A DNA stretch of 11,667 nt from Paracoccaceae bacterium (GTDB taxonomy: Bacteria; Pseudomonadota; Alphaproteobacteria; Rhodobacterales; Rhodobacteraceae), in contig SKWJ01000280.1 in the NCBI GenBank assembly GCA_007128995.1, positions 1 to 11,667 on the forward strand, written 5' to 3'. Every line of letters starts with the position of its first letter. The first letter of the stretch is position 1. Below the pieces are notes generated by a model that saw nothing but the letters and a program-made list of their open reading frames with translations, ran no database searches and had not been told where the DNA came from. Made by a program: the position numbers and the translations under genes. Shown here one piece after another: positions 1-8,087 of this stretch.

Positions 1-666
1 GCGATCTGCGGTTTCGTCTCGGGGACATTTGTTGCCCGGCTGATGATCCCGCCATTCATTGCAACGCTTGGCATGATGCTGATGCTCAAGGGGCTGTCGC
101 TGGTGACCTCGGGCGCGCGGCCGATATATTTCAACAATACCCCGGGCTTTGACCAGATTTCGCGCGGATCGCTGGTTGGGCAGGTATTCCCGGCCTTTCC
201 CTTGCCCAATGGGGTGCTGATCCTTTTTGCTGTCGCGATTGTCGTGTCGTTCATTCTCAATCGCACAGTCCTTGGCCGCTACACTTATGCGCTTGGCTCC
301 AACGAAGAGGCAATGCGCCTCTCGGGGGTGAATACGGCGGCCTGGAAGACGGCGATATATACCTTGTCGGGCGTGATCGTGGGCATTGCAGGGCTGCTGA
401 TCGCATCGCGGCTCAATTCGGCGCAGCCCGCGCTTGGGCTTGGGTATGAACTCGAAGCCATTGCCGCAGTTGTCATCGGCGGCACCTCGCTCTCGGGCGG
501 GCGCGGCACAGTGCTGGGCAGTCTGATCGGCGCGCTGATCATGGCGGTACTCGCCAATGGCCTGCGGGTGATGTCTGTCGCACAGGAATGGCAGACCGTC
601 GTGACCGGCGCGATCATCATAGCAGCCGTCTATGCCGACCAGTTGAGGCGGCGTAAAAACGGATAA
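1..666 (+). CDS. Sugar ABC transporter permease, RbsC type (5' partial)
   Basis: Membrane subunit of a ribose/xylose-type (CUT2) ABC importer, which passes a monosaccharide from the periplasmic binding protein across the inner membrane. The frame is open from base 1, so the gene begins outside the window; 221 codons are visible of a family length of roughly 320-340. The visible part has several hydrophobic segments, the conserved loop LGSNEEAMRLSGV near the middle that is typical of RbsC, then the family signature GGTSLSGGRG and a final membrane segment, ending in a positively charged tail (RRRKNG). The binding-protein gene follows 63 bases later. No ATPase gene is visible; it would be expected upstream. 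Sugar specificity cannot be read from a permease; L-fucose or a related sugar is inferred from the downstream enzymes. Confidence 0.93.
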   Translation, partial: AICGFVSGTFVARLMIPPFIATLGMMLMLKGLSLVTSGARPIYFNNTPGFDQISRGSLVGQVFPAFPLPNGVLILFAVAIVVSFILNRTVLGRYTYALGSNEEAMRLSGVNTAAWKTAIYTLSGVIVGIAGLLIASRLNSAQPALGLGYELEAIAAVVIGGTSLSGGRGTVLGSLIGALIMAVLANGLRVMSVAQEWQTVVTGAIIIAAVYADQLRRRKNG

Positions 667-715
667 CAGAACCGGGCAGAGAACACCGGGCAACCCATCA
701 AGCAGTGCTCAAAAC

Positions 716-723
716 GGGAGGAG
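716..723 (+). promoter_or_regulatory. Strong ribosome binding site of the binding-protein gene
   Basis: GGGAGGAG lies six bases before the ATG at 730. Its strength fits the need for excess binding protein over the permease. Confidence 0.7.
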
Positions 724-729
724 ACCCAC

Positions 730-1674
730 ATGTATTACAGACGTTCACTTATCGCTTCGGCCCTTGCCCTGGCAGTGGCTGGAAGCGCCGGAAGCGCTTT
801 CGCGCAAGACACCACGATCCCCCTTATTTCCAAAGGCTTCCAGCACCAGTTCTGGCAAGCTGTGCGCTTGGGGGCCGAACAGGCCGGTACGGAATTCGGT
901 GTCCGCATCGACTTTGTCGGACCGGACAATGAAAGCCAGGTTGACCGCCAGATCGACATGCTGGCTGCCGCCCTTGCCAACAACCCCCCGGCCATCGGCT
1001 TTGCTGCACTTGACAGCCAGGCTGCCATTCCTTTGCTGCGGCAAGCACAAGATGCCGGCATCCATGTTGTCGCGTTCGATTCCGGGGTCGATAGCGACAT
1101 TCCGGTGACGACAGCAACCACTGACAATGTCGCGGCGGCGGCGCTTGCAGCCGACAAGATGGCAGAACTGCTGGGCGGAAGCGGCAAGGTTGCAGTCGTG
1201 GCGCATGATCAGGTCTCGGCCACAGGTGTGGACCGCCGCGACGGGTTTGTGAACCGGTTGGCGGACTCGCATCCAGAGATTGAAGTGGTGACCATCCAGT
1301 ATGGTGGCGGGGACCATCTGACATCGACCGAGATCACCAAAGCGATCCTGACGGCAAACCCCGATCTTGGCGGCATGTTTGGCACAAATGAAGGGTCGGC
1401 CATCGGAATTGTGAACGGTGTCCGCGAAAGCGGGGCCGAGGGGCTGATCATCATTGGCTATGACAGTGGCTCCGCCCAGCAAGAGGCGATCCGCGACGGT
1501 CTGATGGCGGGCGCGATCACGCAAAACCCGGTCGGGATTGGTTATGAAACCGTACGCGCGGCGCTTGCTGCGATGAATGGCGAAACACTCGATGCGATCA
1601 TCGATACCGGCTTTTTCTGGTATGACGCCGGCAATATTGACGAAGATCACATTCAGGCCGTGCTCTACGACTGA
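730..1674 (+). CDS. Periplasmic sugar-binding protein of an ABC importer (RbsB-like)
   Basis: A 314-residue secreted solute-binding protein of the ribose/galactose-binding (Peripla_BP_4, cluster B) family. It captures a monosaccharide in the periplasm and delivers it to the permease encoded just upstream. A Sec signal peptide is clear: the charged start MYYRRS, a hydrophobic core to about residue 20, and a likely cut after AFA at residue 25. Family traits include an N-terminal strand followed by KGFQHQFWQAV (contact region), GPDNESQVDRQIDML, the inter-domain DS/FDSGV region, the second-domain GTNEGSAIGI helix, GYDSG, and ITQNPVGIGYE near the end. The start is set by the strong ribosome binding site GGGAGGAG. 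The ligand is not visible in the sequence; the downstream fuconate-pathway genes suggest L-fucose, L-galactose or D-arabinose. It is probably co-transcribed with the permease. Confidence 0.92.
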   Translation: MYYRRSLIASALALAVAGSAGSAFAQDTTIPLISKGFQHQFWQAVRLGAEQAGTEFGVRIDFVGPDNESQVDRQIDMLAAALANNPPAIGFAALDSQAAIPLLRQAQDAGIHVVAFDSGVDSDIPVTTATTDNVAAAALAADKMAELLGGSGKVAVVAHDQVSATGVDRRDGFVNRLADSHPEIEVVTIQYGGGDHLTSTEITKAILTANPDLGGMFGTNEGSAIGIVNGVRESGAEGLIIIGYDSGSAQQEAIRDGLMAGAITQNPVGIGYETVRAALAAMNGETLDAIIDTGFFWYDAGNIDEDHIQAVLYD

Positions 1675-1687
1675 GCTCCCATCCAAA

Positions 1688-1712
1688 CCGGGGGCGCGCC
1701 TTGCGCCCCCGG
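1688..1712 (+). terminator. GC-rich stem-loop between transport and enzyme genes
   Basis: A perfect 10-base inverted repeat, CCGGGGGCGC (1688-1697) and GCGCCCCCGG (1703-1712), with a 5-base loop. It begins 14 bases after the stop codon of the binding-protein gene. No run of T follows, so it is not a classical strong terminator. Structures in this position often protect the binding-protein mRNA from 3' decay and let only part of the transcripts continue, giving more binding protein than enzyme. That role is inferred. Confidence 0.6.
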
Positions 1713-1745
1713 ACCTGCTCCAGGACAGAAAGACAAGGGACAGAC

Positions 1746-2606
1746 ATGAAACTACTGCGATATGGCGCACCGGGGCAGGAACGCCCCGGATTGCTGGATG
1801 CTGCCGGGCGTGTGCGCGACCTCTCGGCGCATATTCCCGATCTGGCGGGTGACGCGCTGCTGCCGGACAGCTTGTCCCGGCTGGCGGCCATCTCGCCTGA
1901 AACGCTGCCGATCGTGGCCGGAACGCCGCAGCAGGATCTGCGACTTGGCCCCTGTGTCGGGCAGGTCGGGAAATTCATCTGCATCGGGCTGAACTATGCC
2001 GATCACGCCGCAGAGACAGGCGCGGAGATCCCACCCGAACCCGTCATTTTCGGGAAATGGACCTCGGCAATCATTGGCCCGGATGATGATGTGAAAATCC
2101 CGCGTGGTTCGGAAAAAACCGACTGGGAGGTGGAACTGGGCGTGATAATCGGAAAACCCGGCGCCTATATTCGCGAAGAGGATGCGCTGTCCCATATTGC
2201 CGGTTACTGCGTCATAAACGATATTTCGGAACGGGAATTCCAGCTTGAACGCGCGGGCACCTGGGACAAGGGGAAGGGCTGCGATACCTTTGGGCCCATT
2301 GGACCATGGCTTGTGACACCTGATGACATCGCGGATGTTGACGCTCTGTCCATGTGGCTGGACGTGGACGGGCATCGCTATCAGAACGGGTCGACCGCAA
2401 CGATGGTATACAAGATCCCGCATCTGATTGCCTATTGTTCACGCTTCATGTCGCTTCAGGCTGGAGACATCATCTCGACCGGGACGCCACCCGGCGTCGG
2501 ACTGGGCCAGAAACCGCCGGTTTACCTGCGCGGCGGCGAAGTGATGCGGCTGGGCATTGACGGGCTCGGGGTCCAGACCCAGAAGGTGCGGAAGGAAGGC
2601 GAATGA
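1746..2606 (+). CDS. Fumarylacetoacetate-hydrolase-family enzyme, probably 2,4-diketo-3-deoxy-L-fuconate hydrolase
   Basis: A 286-residue FAH-family enzyme. In the non-phosphorylating fucose route this family cleaves 2,4-diketo-3-deoxy-L-fuconate to pyruvate and L-lactate; automated annotation often calls such proteins ureidoglycolate lyase. The N-terminal segment (residues 1-70) is followed by the catalytic fold: GLNYADHA (81-88), the metal ligands in DWEVELG (E128 and E130) and D159 in CVINDIS, then KGCDTFGPIGPW (177-188) and ISTGTPPGVG (243-252) of the active-site rim. The ATG at 1746 is chosen because AAGGGACAG lies just before it; upstream in-frame codons run into the stem-loop. Its last four bases overlap the start of the fuconate dehydratase gene (ATGA), so translation is probably coupled. 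The exact substrate is inferred from neighbours; the family assignment is firm. Confidence 0.9.
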   Translation: MKLLRYGAPGQERPGLLDAAGRVRDLSAHIPDLAGDALLPDSLSRLAAISPETLPIVAGTPQQDLRLGPCVGQVGKFICIGLNYADHAAETGAEIPPEPVIFGKWTSAIIGPDDDVKIPRGSEKTDWEVELGVIIGKPGAYIREEDALSHIAGYCVINDISEREFQLERAGTWDKGKGCDTFGPIGPWLVTPDDIADVDALSMWLDVDGHRYQNGSTATMVYKIPHLIAYCSRFMSLQAGDIISTGTPPGVGLGQKPPVYLRGGEVMRLGIDGLGVQTQKVRKEGE

Positions 2607-3880
2607 CCCGCATTATCGGCCTGCACACGCTGGATGTGCGCTTTCCGACTTCCCAGAATCTGGACGGGTCGGATGCAATGAACCCTGACCCGGATTACTC
2701 GGCGGCCTATGTCATACTGGAAACCGACAGCGCCCATGAAGGCCATGGGCTGACCTTTACCATCGGGCGCGGAAATGAGATTTGCGTCGCCGCGATCGAG
2801 GCCCTGCGCGGGCGTGTTGTCGGGCTTGAGATGGCGTGGATCACCGCCGATATGGGGCGCTTCTGGCGGCATGTCACCAGTGACAGCCAGCTGCGTTGGA
2901 TCGGCCCGGACAAGGGTGCAATCCATCTGGCAACCGGGGCCGTGGTCAATGCGGTCTGGGATCTCTGGGCCAAGCTGGAGGGCAAGCCGCTCTGGGCGCT
3001 TGTCGCCGATATGTCCCCGGCGGAACTGGTGCGCTGCATCGACTTTCGTTACCTGACGGATTGCATCACCCCGGAATGGGCCTTGGCATTTCTGACCGAA
3101 CAGGCCGCAGGCAAGGACGCCCGGCGCGCCGATCTGATCGCCAAAGGCTACCCATGCTACACCACATCGGCCGGATGGCTGGGATATCCGGACGACAAGC
3201 TGCGCCGCCTGTGCCAAGAGGCGGTCGAGGCTGGCTTCAACCACATCAAGATGAAGGTCGGCCGGGATCTGGAAGATGACAAGCGTCGTCTGCGCATCGC
3301 CCGTGAAACCTGTGGCCCCGACATCAAACTGATGATCGATGCCAATCAGGTCTGGGACGTCGGGCAGGCAATTGCTTGGGTGAAAGAACTGGCTTTCGCC
3401 AAGCCATGGTTCATAGAAGAACCGACCAGCCCCGACGATATTGAAGGGCACCGCCAGATCCGGCAGGCAATCGCGCCCGTGCAGGTGGCCACAGGCGAAA
3501 TGTGCCAGAACCGGATCATCTTCAAGCAACTGATCATGCGCGAGGCGATTGATGTCGTGCAGATCGACGCCTGCCGTCTGGGGGGCGTCAATGAGGTTCT
3601 GGCCGTGCTGCTGATGGCGGCGAAGCACGGGCTGAAAGTGTGCCCGCATGCAGGCGGGGTGGGGCTGTGTGAATATGTCCAGCATCTGGCAATGATTGAC
3701 TATCTGTGCATCGCAGGCACGCATGAAGGCCGGGTCGTCGAATATGTCGATCATCTGCATGAGCATTTCGTGCATCCCTGCAAGATACAGGGGGCCGCCT
3801 ATATGCCCCCTGACGCGCCGGGCTTCTCGATCCAGATGAAGCCGGAAAGCCTGCAGACCTACAGCTTTCGGACAGGGTGA
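2603..3880 (+). CDS. fucD: L-fuconate dehydratase (enolase superfamily)
   Basis: A 425-residue dehydratase of the mandelate racemase branch of the enolase superfamily. It removes water from L-fuconate to give 2-keto-3-deoxy-L-fuconate in the cytoplasm. The N-terminal capping domain shows the LDVRFPTSQNLDGSDAMNPD start (residues 10-30) typical of fuconate dehydratases. In the barrel, KMK (216-218) supplies the base Lys218, the Mg2+ ligands are Asp246 (MIDANQ), Glu272 (IEEP) and Glu299 (TGE), and the His349/Asp322 dyad is in CPHA and QIDACR. From memory these are each two residues earlier than in the characterised Xanthomonas campestris enzyme, which supports the specific assignment rather than a generic superfamily call. 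The start overlaps the previous gene by four bases and is preceded by AAGGAAGG. L-galactonate and D-arabinonate are possible side substrates. Confidence 0.93.
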   Translation: MTRIIGLHTLDVRFPTSQNLDGSDAMNPDPDYSAAYVILETDSAHEGHGLTFTIGRGNEICVAAIEALRGRVVGLEMAWITADMGRFWRHVTSDSQLRWIGPDKGAIHLATGAVVNAVWDLWAKLEGKPLWALVADMSPAELVRCIDFRYLTDCITPEWALAFLTEQAAGKDARRADLIAKGYPCYTTSAGWLGYPDDKLRRLCQEAVEAGFNHIKMKVGRDLEDDKRRLRIARETCGPDIKLMIDANQVWDVGQAIAWVKELAFAKPWFIEEPTSPDDIEGHRQIRQAIAPVQVATGEMCQNRIIFKQLIMREAIDVVQIDACRLGGVNEVLAVLLMAAKHGLKVCPHAGGVGLCEYVQHLAMIDYLCIAGTHEGRVVEYVDHLHEHFVHPCKIQGAAYMPPDAPGFSIQMKPESLQTYSFRTG

Positions 3881-4666
<786 letters not shown>

Positions 4667-4734
4667 AATTGACGGTTGCGGGCGCTGCTCTTGGTTCAAC
4701 GGATTGCAAAGCCTGCGCAGCCGGTCTACTTAAC

Positions 4735-4746
4735 ATGTGAACACAT
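4735..4746. promoter_or_regulatory. Small palindrome upstream of the AbrB-family gene
   Basis: ATGTG-AA-CACAT, in the 109-base gap between the SDR gene and the AbrB-family gene. A TTGCAA at 4704-4709 could be a -35 element, but the hexamer 17 bases downstream (TACTTA) is a poor -10. The palindrome would sit close to the start of transcription if such a promoter exists. Evidence is weak; it may be a chance repeat. Confidence 0.2.
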
Positions 4747-4775
4747 TTCCGAGGGTTGCGAAAGGGCGTCTCCGC

Positions 4776-5837
4776 ATGAGCGTCGGGCAAAGGCTTGGGC
4801 ATCTGTCACATGTTCTTGTGATTCTGACCGGAGCGATCATCTGCGGCTTCATTGCCATGTGGATCCGGTTTCCGCTGCCGTGGATGCTGGGGGCGCTGGT
4901 GTTTTCGGCCAGTGTCAGGTTGATGGATTTCGATATCCGTGTGCCGGTGCAGACACGCCAGCTTGGACAGTTGCTGGTGGCCAGTTCTGTCGGGCTTTCG
5001 TTCACGCCGGACGCGCTGCGCGTGATGGGAACGCTGGCCGGTCCGATGGTTCTTGCCGCAGTGCTGACAATCATCCTCAGCTTTTTCGTGGCCCGGGCCC
5101 TTGTCTGGATGACGGGAGTCCGCTCGGATATGGCGATTCTGGCAACCCTGCCGATGGGCCCGGTGGAAAGCGCGATCCTTGCGCGCAAGCATGATGTGGC
5201 CCAAGGCCCTGTGATTTTTTCCCAGACGCTGCGCATCGTCCTGCTGGTGGTGCTGATCCCGCCCCTGATCGTGATGGTCGATGGTTCGATTTCCGATCCT
5301 GTCGCCGTCTTGCGCGGGGCGGACTGGAACCTGACAGGGGCTTCGATTGTCTTTGCATTCGGCCTTGCAGGGGCGATGGCGATGAAAGCCCTGCGCCTGT
5401 CAAACCCGTTCTTTCTGGGCCCGCTTGCCGGGGCGGCACTGGCCGCAGTGGTGGGACTGCCGGTTTCGGCCTATCCCTATATTGTCCTTGCAATGGCACA
5501 GATCTTCCTTGGAATCTGGCTGGGGGCCGCGATTGATCGCGCACTGTTTCGCAATGCCCACAGTTTTCTTCTGGGGTTGCTGGTCGCAGCACTGATCCTG
5601 ATCGCGCTGTGCATCCTGATGGGGTTGGGCCTTGCCTGGATGACAGGGCAGCCGTGGCAAACCATGATCCTGTCTGCTGCACCTGGAAGCGTGACGGAAA
5701 TGGCGCTGACAGCCAAGATCCTTCAGGACGGGCTGGCCGTTGTGACCGCGTTCCATATCGTGCGCATCTTCATCATCATGCCGTTTTCCGGCAAGATCGT
5801 GGCTGTATCCTTGCGCTTCATGCGCCCTGCATCCTGA
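4776..5837 (+). CDS. AbrB-family integral membrane protein
   Basis: A 353-residue protein of the Gram-negative AbrB/YbgN-type membrane family, unrelated to the Bacillus DNA-binding AbrB despite the database title of regulator or ammonia monooxygenase. It has about ten hydrophobic segments and an internal duplication. PLPWMLGAL (33-41) pairs with NPFFLGPLAGAAL (210-222); LPMGPVESAILA (125-136) pairs with SAAPGSVTEMALTA (300-313), each followed by an FxxxRI membrane segment (148-154 and 326-332). Biochemical function is not established for the family; transport is plausible from the two-fold membrane architecture. I chose ATG 4776 because AAAGGG lies about ten bases upstream; the alternative GTG at 4737 has no ribosome binding site and lies inside a palindrome. 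A gap of 109 bases separates it from the fucose genes, so membership of that operon is uncertain. Confidence 0.88.
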   Translation: MSVGQRLGHLSHVLVILTGAIICGFIAMWIRFPLPWMLGALVFSASVRLMDFDIRVPVQTRQLGQLLVASSVGLSFTPDALRVMGTLAGPMVLAAVLTIILSFFVARALVWMTGVRSDMAILATLPMGPVESAILARKHDVAQGPVIFSQTLRIVLLVVLIPPLIVMVDGSISDPVAVLRGADWNLTGASIVFAFGLAGAMAMKALRLSNPFFLGPLAGAALAAVVGLPVSAYPYIVLAMAQIFLGIWLGAAIDRALFRNAHSFLLGLLVAALILIALCILMGLGLAWMTGQPWQTMILSAAPGSVTEMALTAKILQDGLAVVTAFHIVRIFIIMPFSGKIVAVSLRFMRPAS

Positions 5838-5892
5838 ACCGCTCTCGACCTGCTTGTCAGCTTTCGTCCGGTGCAAGCCGGCTGTTCAGGAT
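5831..5892. terminator. Inverted repeat spanning the convergent gene ends (possible bidirectional terminator)
   Basis: ATCCTGAAC (5831-5839) and GTTCAGGAT (5884-5892) form a perfect 9-base inverted repeat that encloses both stop codons of the convergent genes. Within the 44-base spacer there is a smaller hairpin, CCGG-TGCAAG-CCGG (5868-5881). No T-run accompanies either arm. The position fits a shared transcription end, but a repeat of this size can also occur by chance. Confidence 0.25.
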
Positions 5893-7518
5893 CATGCCTT
5901 GCTCGGCCAGAATCGGGTGCGCCACAGTCACCAGCAGTGAGTTGATTTCCTTGAGCGCGCGCACCGTCTGCAAATGCAGGTCCGAGGTTGCGACTGTATC
6001 GGGATTGGCGTCCGAAAGCCGCCGAAGGTGGCGATCCAGGCTGTCACGCTCCAGCTGGCGCATGCGTTCCTTTTCGCGCATCAATTCGCGCGCCGATCCC
6101 ACATCCTCTGACACCAGCACATTCAACGCAAGATGCATGTTGGTCTGCACGCGCGCATGCAGCGAACGGATGTCCGACCAGCCTTCATCCGAAAACCGCA
6201 ATCCGCGCTTGCGTTTCTCCTCGGCCAGGGCAAGCAGCGACTTGACGATAATATCGCTGATCAACTCCTGATTGATTGCGAAATCCGTCAGCTCGATGCT
6301 GCGCCGCGCATCTTCGGGCGCAAGCTCATTGCGGTTCACTTCCGCTATGAAAAGCTTGATTTCGCGATGGCAGGCGCTGATCTCTGCGCTCTTGCGGCGC
6401 AAGTCCGCCGCGCGCGCAGGGTCTTGCCCGGCCAGAAGATCGATCACCGGAGCAAACATCTCGGCCAGTTGCTCGCCCATGGCCAGAATCTCGCGCTTGG
6501 CCGACGCCAGCGCAAGCCGTGGTCGGTCTATCACGGACCTGTCCAGCACCGAGGCGCGTACACGCTCGGGCTGCTGGGCCGCCGCCACATCCGGCAACAA
6601 GACCCCGCAAAGGCGCGTTATCGCCGGGATAAGAGGCAAGGCAAGCACCACCAGCACGGCATTGAAGGCAAGATGCAGATGCACAAGCTGCATTTCGGGA
6701 CGGGCACCCAGACGGGCCAGATCAGGCTCTGTCAGCCAGAACACCAGCAATGCCGATACAGCAAGAACGCCGCGCAGCAACAGATTGCCAAGCGGCACGC
6801 GCCGGGCAGGTGCCGGCATGGAGCGTGTCAGCCAGACCGCGATCAGGCCAGCCCCGAAATTCGCCCCCAGAAGCATCGGCACAGCGCCCGCAAGGGGCAG
6901 CACCCCGCCCTGTGCCATGACGACCAGAAGCAGAACCATCGCGACCGAGGAATGCATCGCCCAGGTCAGCAAAGCCACCATCACAAAGGCGGTGATCGGG
7001 TCACGTTCCAGATAGCCGATAATTCCCGGCAAGGCATCGCTTGCCCGCAAGGGCTCTGTCGCCTGCCCGATCATGGTCAGCGACAGAAGGATGAAGCCGA
7101 TTCCCAAGATAATCCGGCCAAACTGCCGGATGCGGCGGCGCTCTGATTTGAGAAACAGGAAGCAGCCCGCCAGCAGGAAGCCCGGAATCAGCGCCGAAAG
7201 ATCCAGCGCCAGCACCCAGACCACCAGCGCCGAGCCAAGATCAGCGCCCACCAGCGCCGCAAGGCCCGCGCTGACGCTAAGCATACCCGTTGACACAAAG
7301 CCCGCGGCCAGAACCCCGACAGCCGTTGCACTTTGCAGAAGCGTCGCCATGATCATTCCAGCAAGTGACATCCCCGCCAGCCCACCCCCGGCGCGGCGCA
7401 GACTGTCACGCAGGCCAGCCCCAAAGGCGCGCTCCATCCCCGTGCGCACCATCCGGACGGCCCACAACAGCAGAAACACCGCAGCAGCCAGATTTAGAAG
7501 AACCATCAGCGGATGCAT
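5857..7518 (-). CDS. Na+/phosphate cotransporter family protein with PhoU-like tail
   Basis: A 553-residue inner-membrane protein of the Na/Pi cotransporter (NptA/YjbB, SLC34-like) family, which moves inorganic phosphate coupled to Na+. The membrane part (about residues 1-310) contains two inverted-repeat-like halves. The first has LLQSATAV (60-67) and GADLGSAL (91-98); the second has MHSSVAM (188-194) and GANFGAGL (218-225). These match the QSS and GAN(I/F)G motifs of the family, although the second repeat carries His-Ser-Ser instead of Gln-Ser-Ser. The rest (about 340-540) is charged and helical with the heptad character of PhoU domains. The ATG at 7518 follows directly after a TAG stop of an upstream frame; no good ribosome binding site is seen (only GGGGCG). 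It converges with the AbrB-family gene, with 19 bases between the stops. Confidence 0.9.
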   Translation of the reverse strand: MHPLMVLLNLAAAVFLLLWAVRMVRTGMERAFGAGLRDSLRRAGGGLAGMSLAGMIMATLLQSATAVGVLAAGFVSTGMLSVSAGLAALVGADLGSALVVWVLALDLSALIPGFLLAGCFLFLKSERRRIRQFGRIILGIGFILLSLTMIGQATEPLRASDALPGIIGYLERDPITAFVMVALLTWAMHSSVAMVLLLVVMAQGGVLPLAGAVPMLLGANFGAGLIAVWLTRSMPAPARRVPLGNLLLRGVLAVSALLVFWLTEPDLARLGARPEMQLVHLHLAFNAVLVVLALPLIPAITRLCGVLLPDVAAAQQPERVRASVLDRSVIDRPRLALASAKREILAMGEQLAEMFAPVIDLLAGQDPARAADLRRKSAEISACHREIKLFIAEVNRNELAPEDARRSIELTDFAINQELISDIIVKSLLALAEEKRKRGLRFSDEGWSDIRSLHARVQTNMHLALNVLVSEDVGSARELMREKERMRQLERDSLDRHLRRLSDANPDTVATSDLHLQTVRALKEINSLLVTVAHPILAEQGMILNSRLAPDES

Positions 7519-7989
7519 CTAGCGCCCCATCACTGCAAAGCGGTTGGACTGCCGCGCAGATGCGCAGGCGGCAGCTGATCTTGGCGCCATGCGGATCATA
7601 CCGCAACACCCCTGCCGGGCATCAATTCGCTGTTTATAAACGGCATTCTGACTGCCTTTCATGGTCGGGCGCTTTGCGCTAAGCCACGCTTCTACAGCCT
7701 GAAGCACAGCAAGCCAAGTGCCGCGCGCAAGCTCTGTCCCGAAACAGCCAGCACCCGCCACGCTTGCCCAGTGGACGCAGGGTTCCCATCGCGCAGGGAT
7801 CAGGATTCGGGACGCCAGAAAGGCTTCGCGCATGGCGGTTTCCCGCTTCACCGGATTGCCCCGTGCGATCAACCGCTGCAAGTCGCAGCTCTGACATAAA
7901 GTCTGCGCCAGATCATCCGTCACGGGCAGCGTAGGGCACAGCCTCTGCCAGCGCGCCGCGGCCAAAGCGCAGCGTTCCGGCGGTGGCAA
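7519..7989 (-). CDS. Doubtful or degenerate open frame upstream of the phosphate transporter gene
   Basis: A 156-codon frame that I do not recognise. The first two thirds (to about residue 108) have codon choice like the neighbouring genes and a plausible globular composition, including the cysteine pair in TLCQSCD (30-36) and VKRETAMREAFLAS (47-60). The last third is rich in Cys, Arg, Ala and Ser and looks non-coding. The frame can only start with TTG at 7989, with no ribosome binding site, or at internal GTG or ATG codons; an in-frame TGA lies a few codons upstream. Its TAG stop is directly followed by the ATG of the transporter gene, which would allow coupled translation. It could be a small hypothetical gene, the decayed end of a lost gene, or an accidental frame in a long leader. 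A palindrome GTTTATAAAC at 7632-7641 includes a TATAAA that might be a -10 element for the transporter gene, but no good -35 matches it. Confidence 0.28.
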   Translation of the reverse strand: MPPPERCALAAARWQRLCPTLPVTDDLAQTLCQSCDLQRLIARGNPVKRETAMREAFLASRILIPARWEPCVHWASVAGAGCFGTELARGTWLAVLQAVEAWLSAKRPTMKGSQNAVYKQRIDARQGCCGMIRMAPRSAAACASARQSNRFAVMGR

Positions 7990-8087
7990 TACGGAAGGAT
8001 CAGAAACTCAATTTGCACGCCCTGTGGAAATTGGCTTCTTCAATGGCTATGGGGCTGATCCAGTTTGGCCAGTCCCGGACGCCCCTT
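7990..8087. other. Short spacer after glpK with no identified element
   Basis: Together with the doubtful frame next to it, this makes a stretch of 569 bases (7519-8087) without a certain gene. After the glpK stop I see GGGGC and GCCCC arms about 25 bases apart and a TGGCCA, but no convincing terminator stem with a T-run, no tRNA shape and no promoter. Confidence 0.4.

Noticed and set aside
669..692. Direct repeat ACCGGGCA (671-678 and 685-692) between permease and binding-protein genes
   Set aside because: Two copies of eight bases in a short GC-rich spacer are likely by chance and have no clear role.
745..1770. Long minus-strand frame opposite the binding-protein gene
   Set aside because: It is antisense to a gene with a signal peptide and clear family motifs; its own translation has no recognisable domain. 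Long shadow frames are common in GC-rich DNA.
2522..3775. 417-codon minus-strand frame opposite fucD
   Set aside because: The plus strand carries all catalytic residues of fuconate dehydratase; the minus product is a mirror of its codon pattern, rich in His, Gln, Asp and Pro.
4737..4775. GTG start for the AbrB-family gene at 4737
   Set aside because: No ribosome binding site precedes it; the ATG at 4776 has AAAGGG at acceptable spacing.
6133..7146. 337-codon plus-strand frame opposite the phosphate transporter gene
   Set aside because: Its product is very rich in Arg, His and Gln without any domain, while the minus strand encodes a typical membrane protein.
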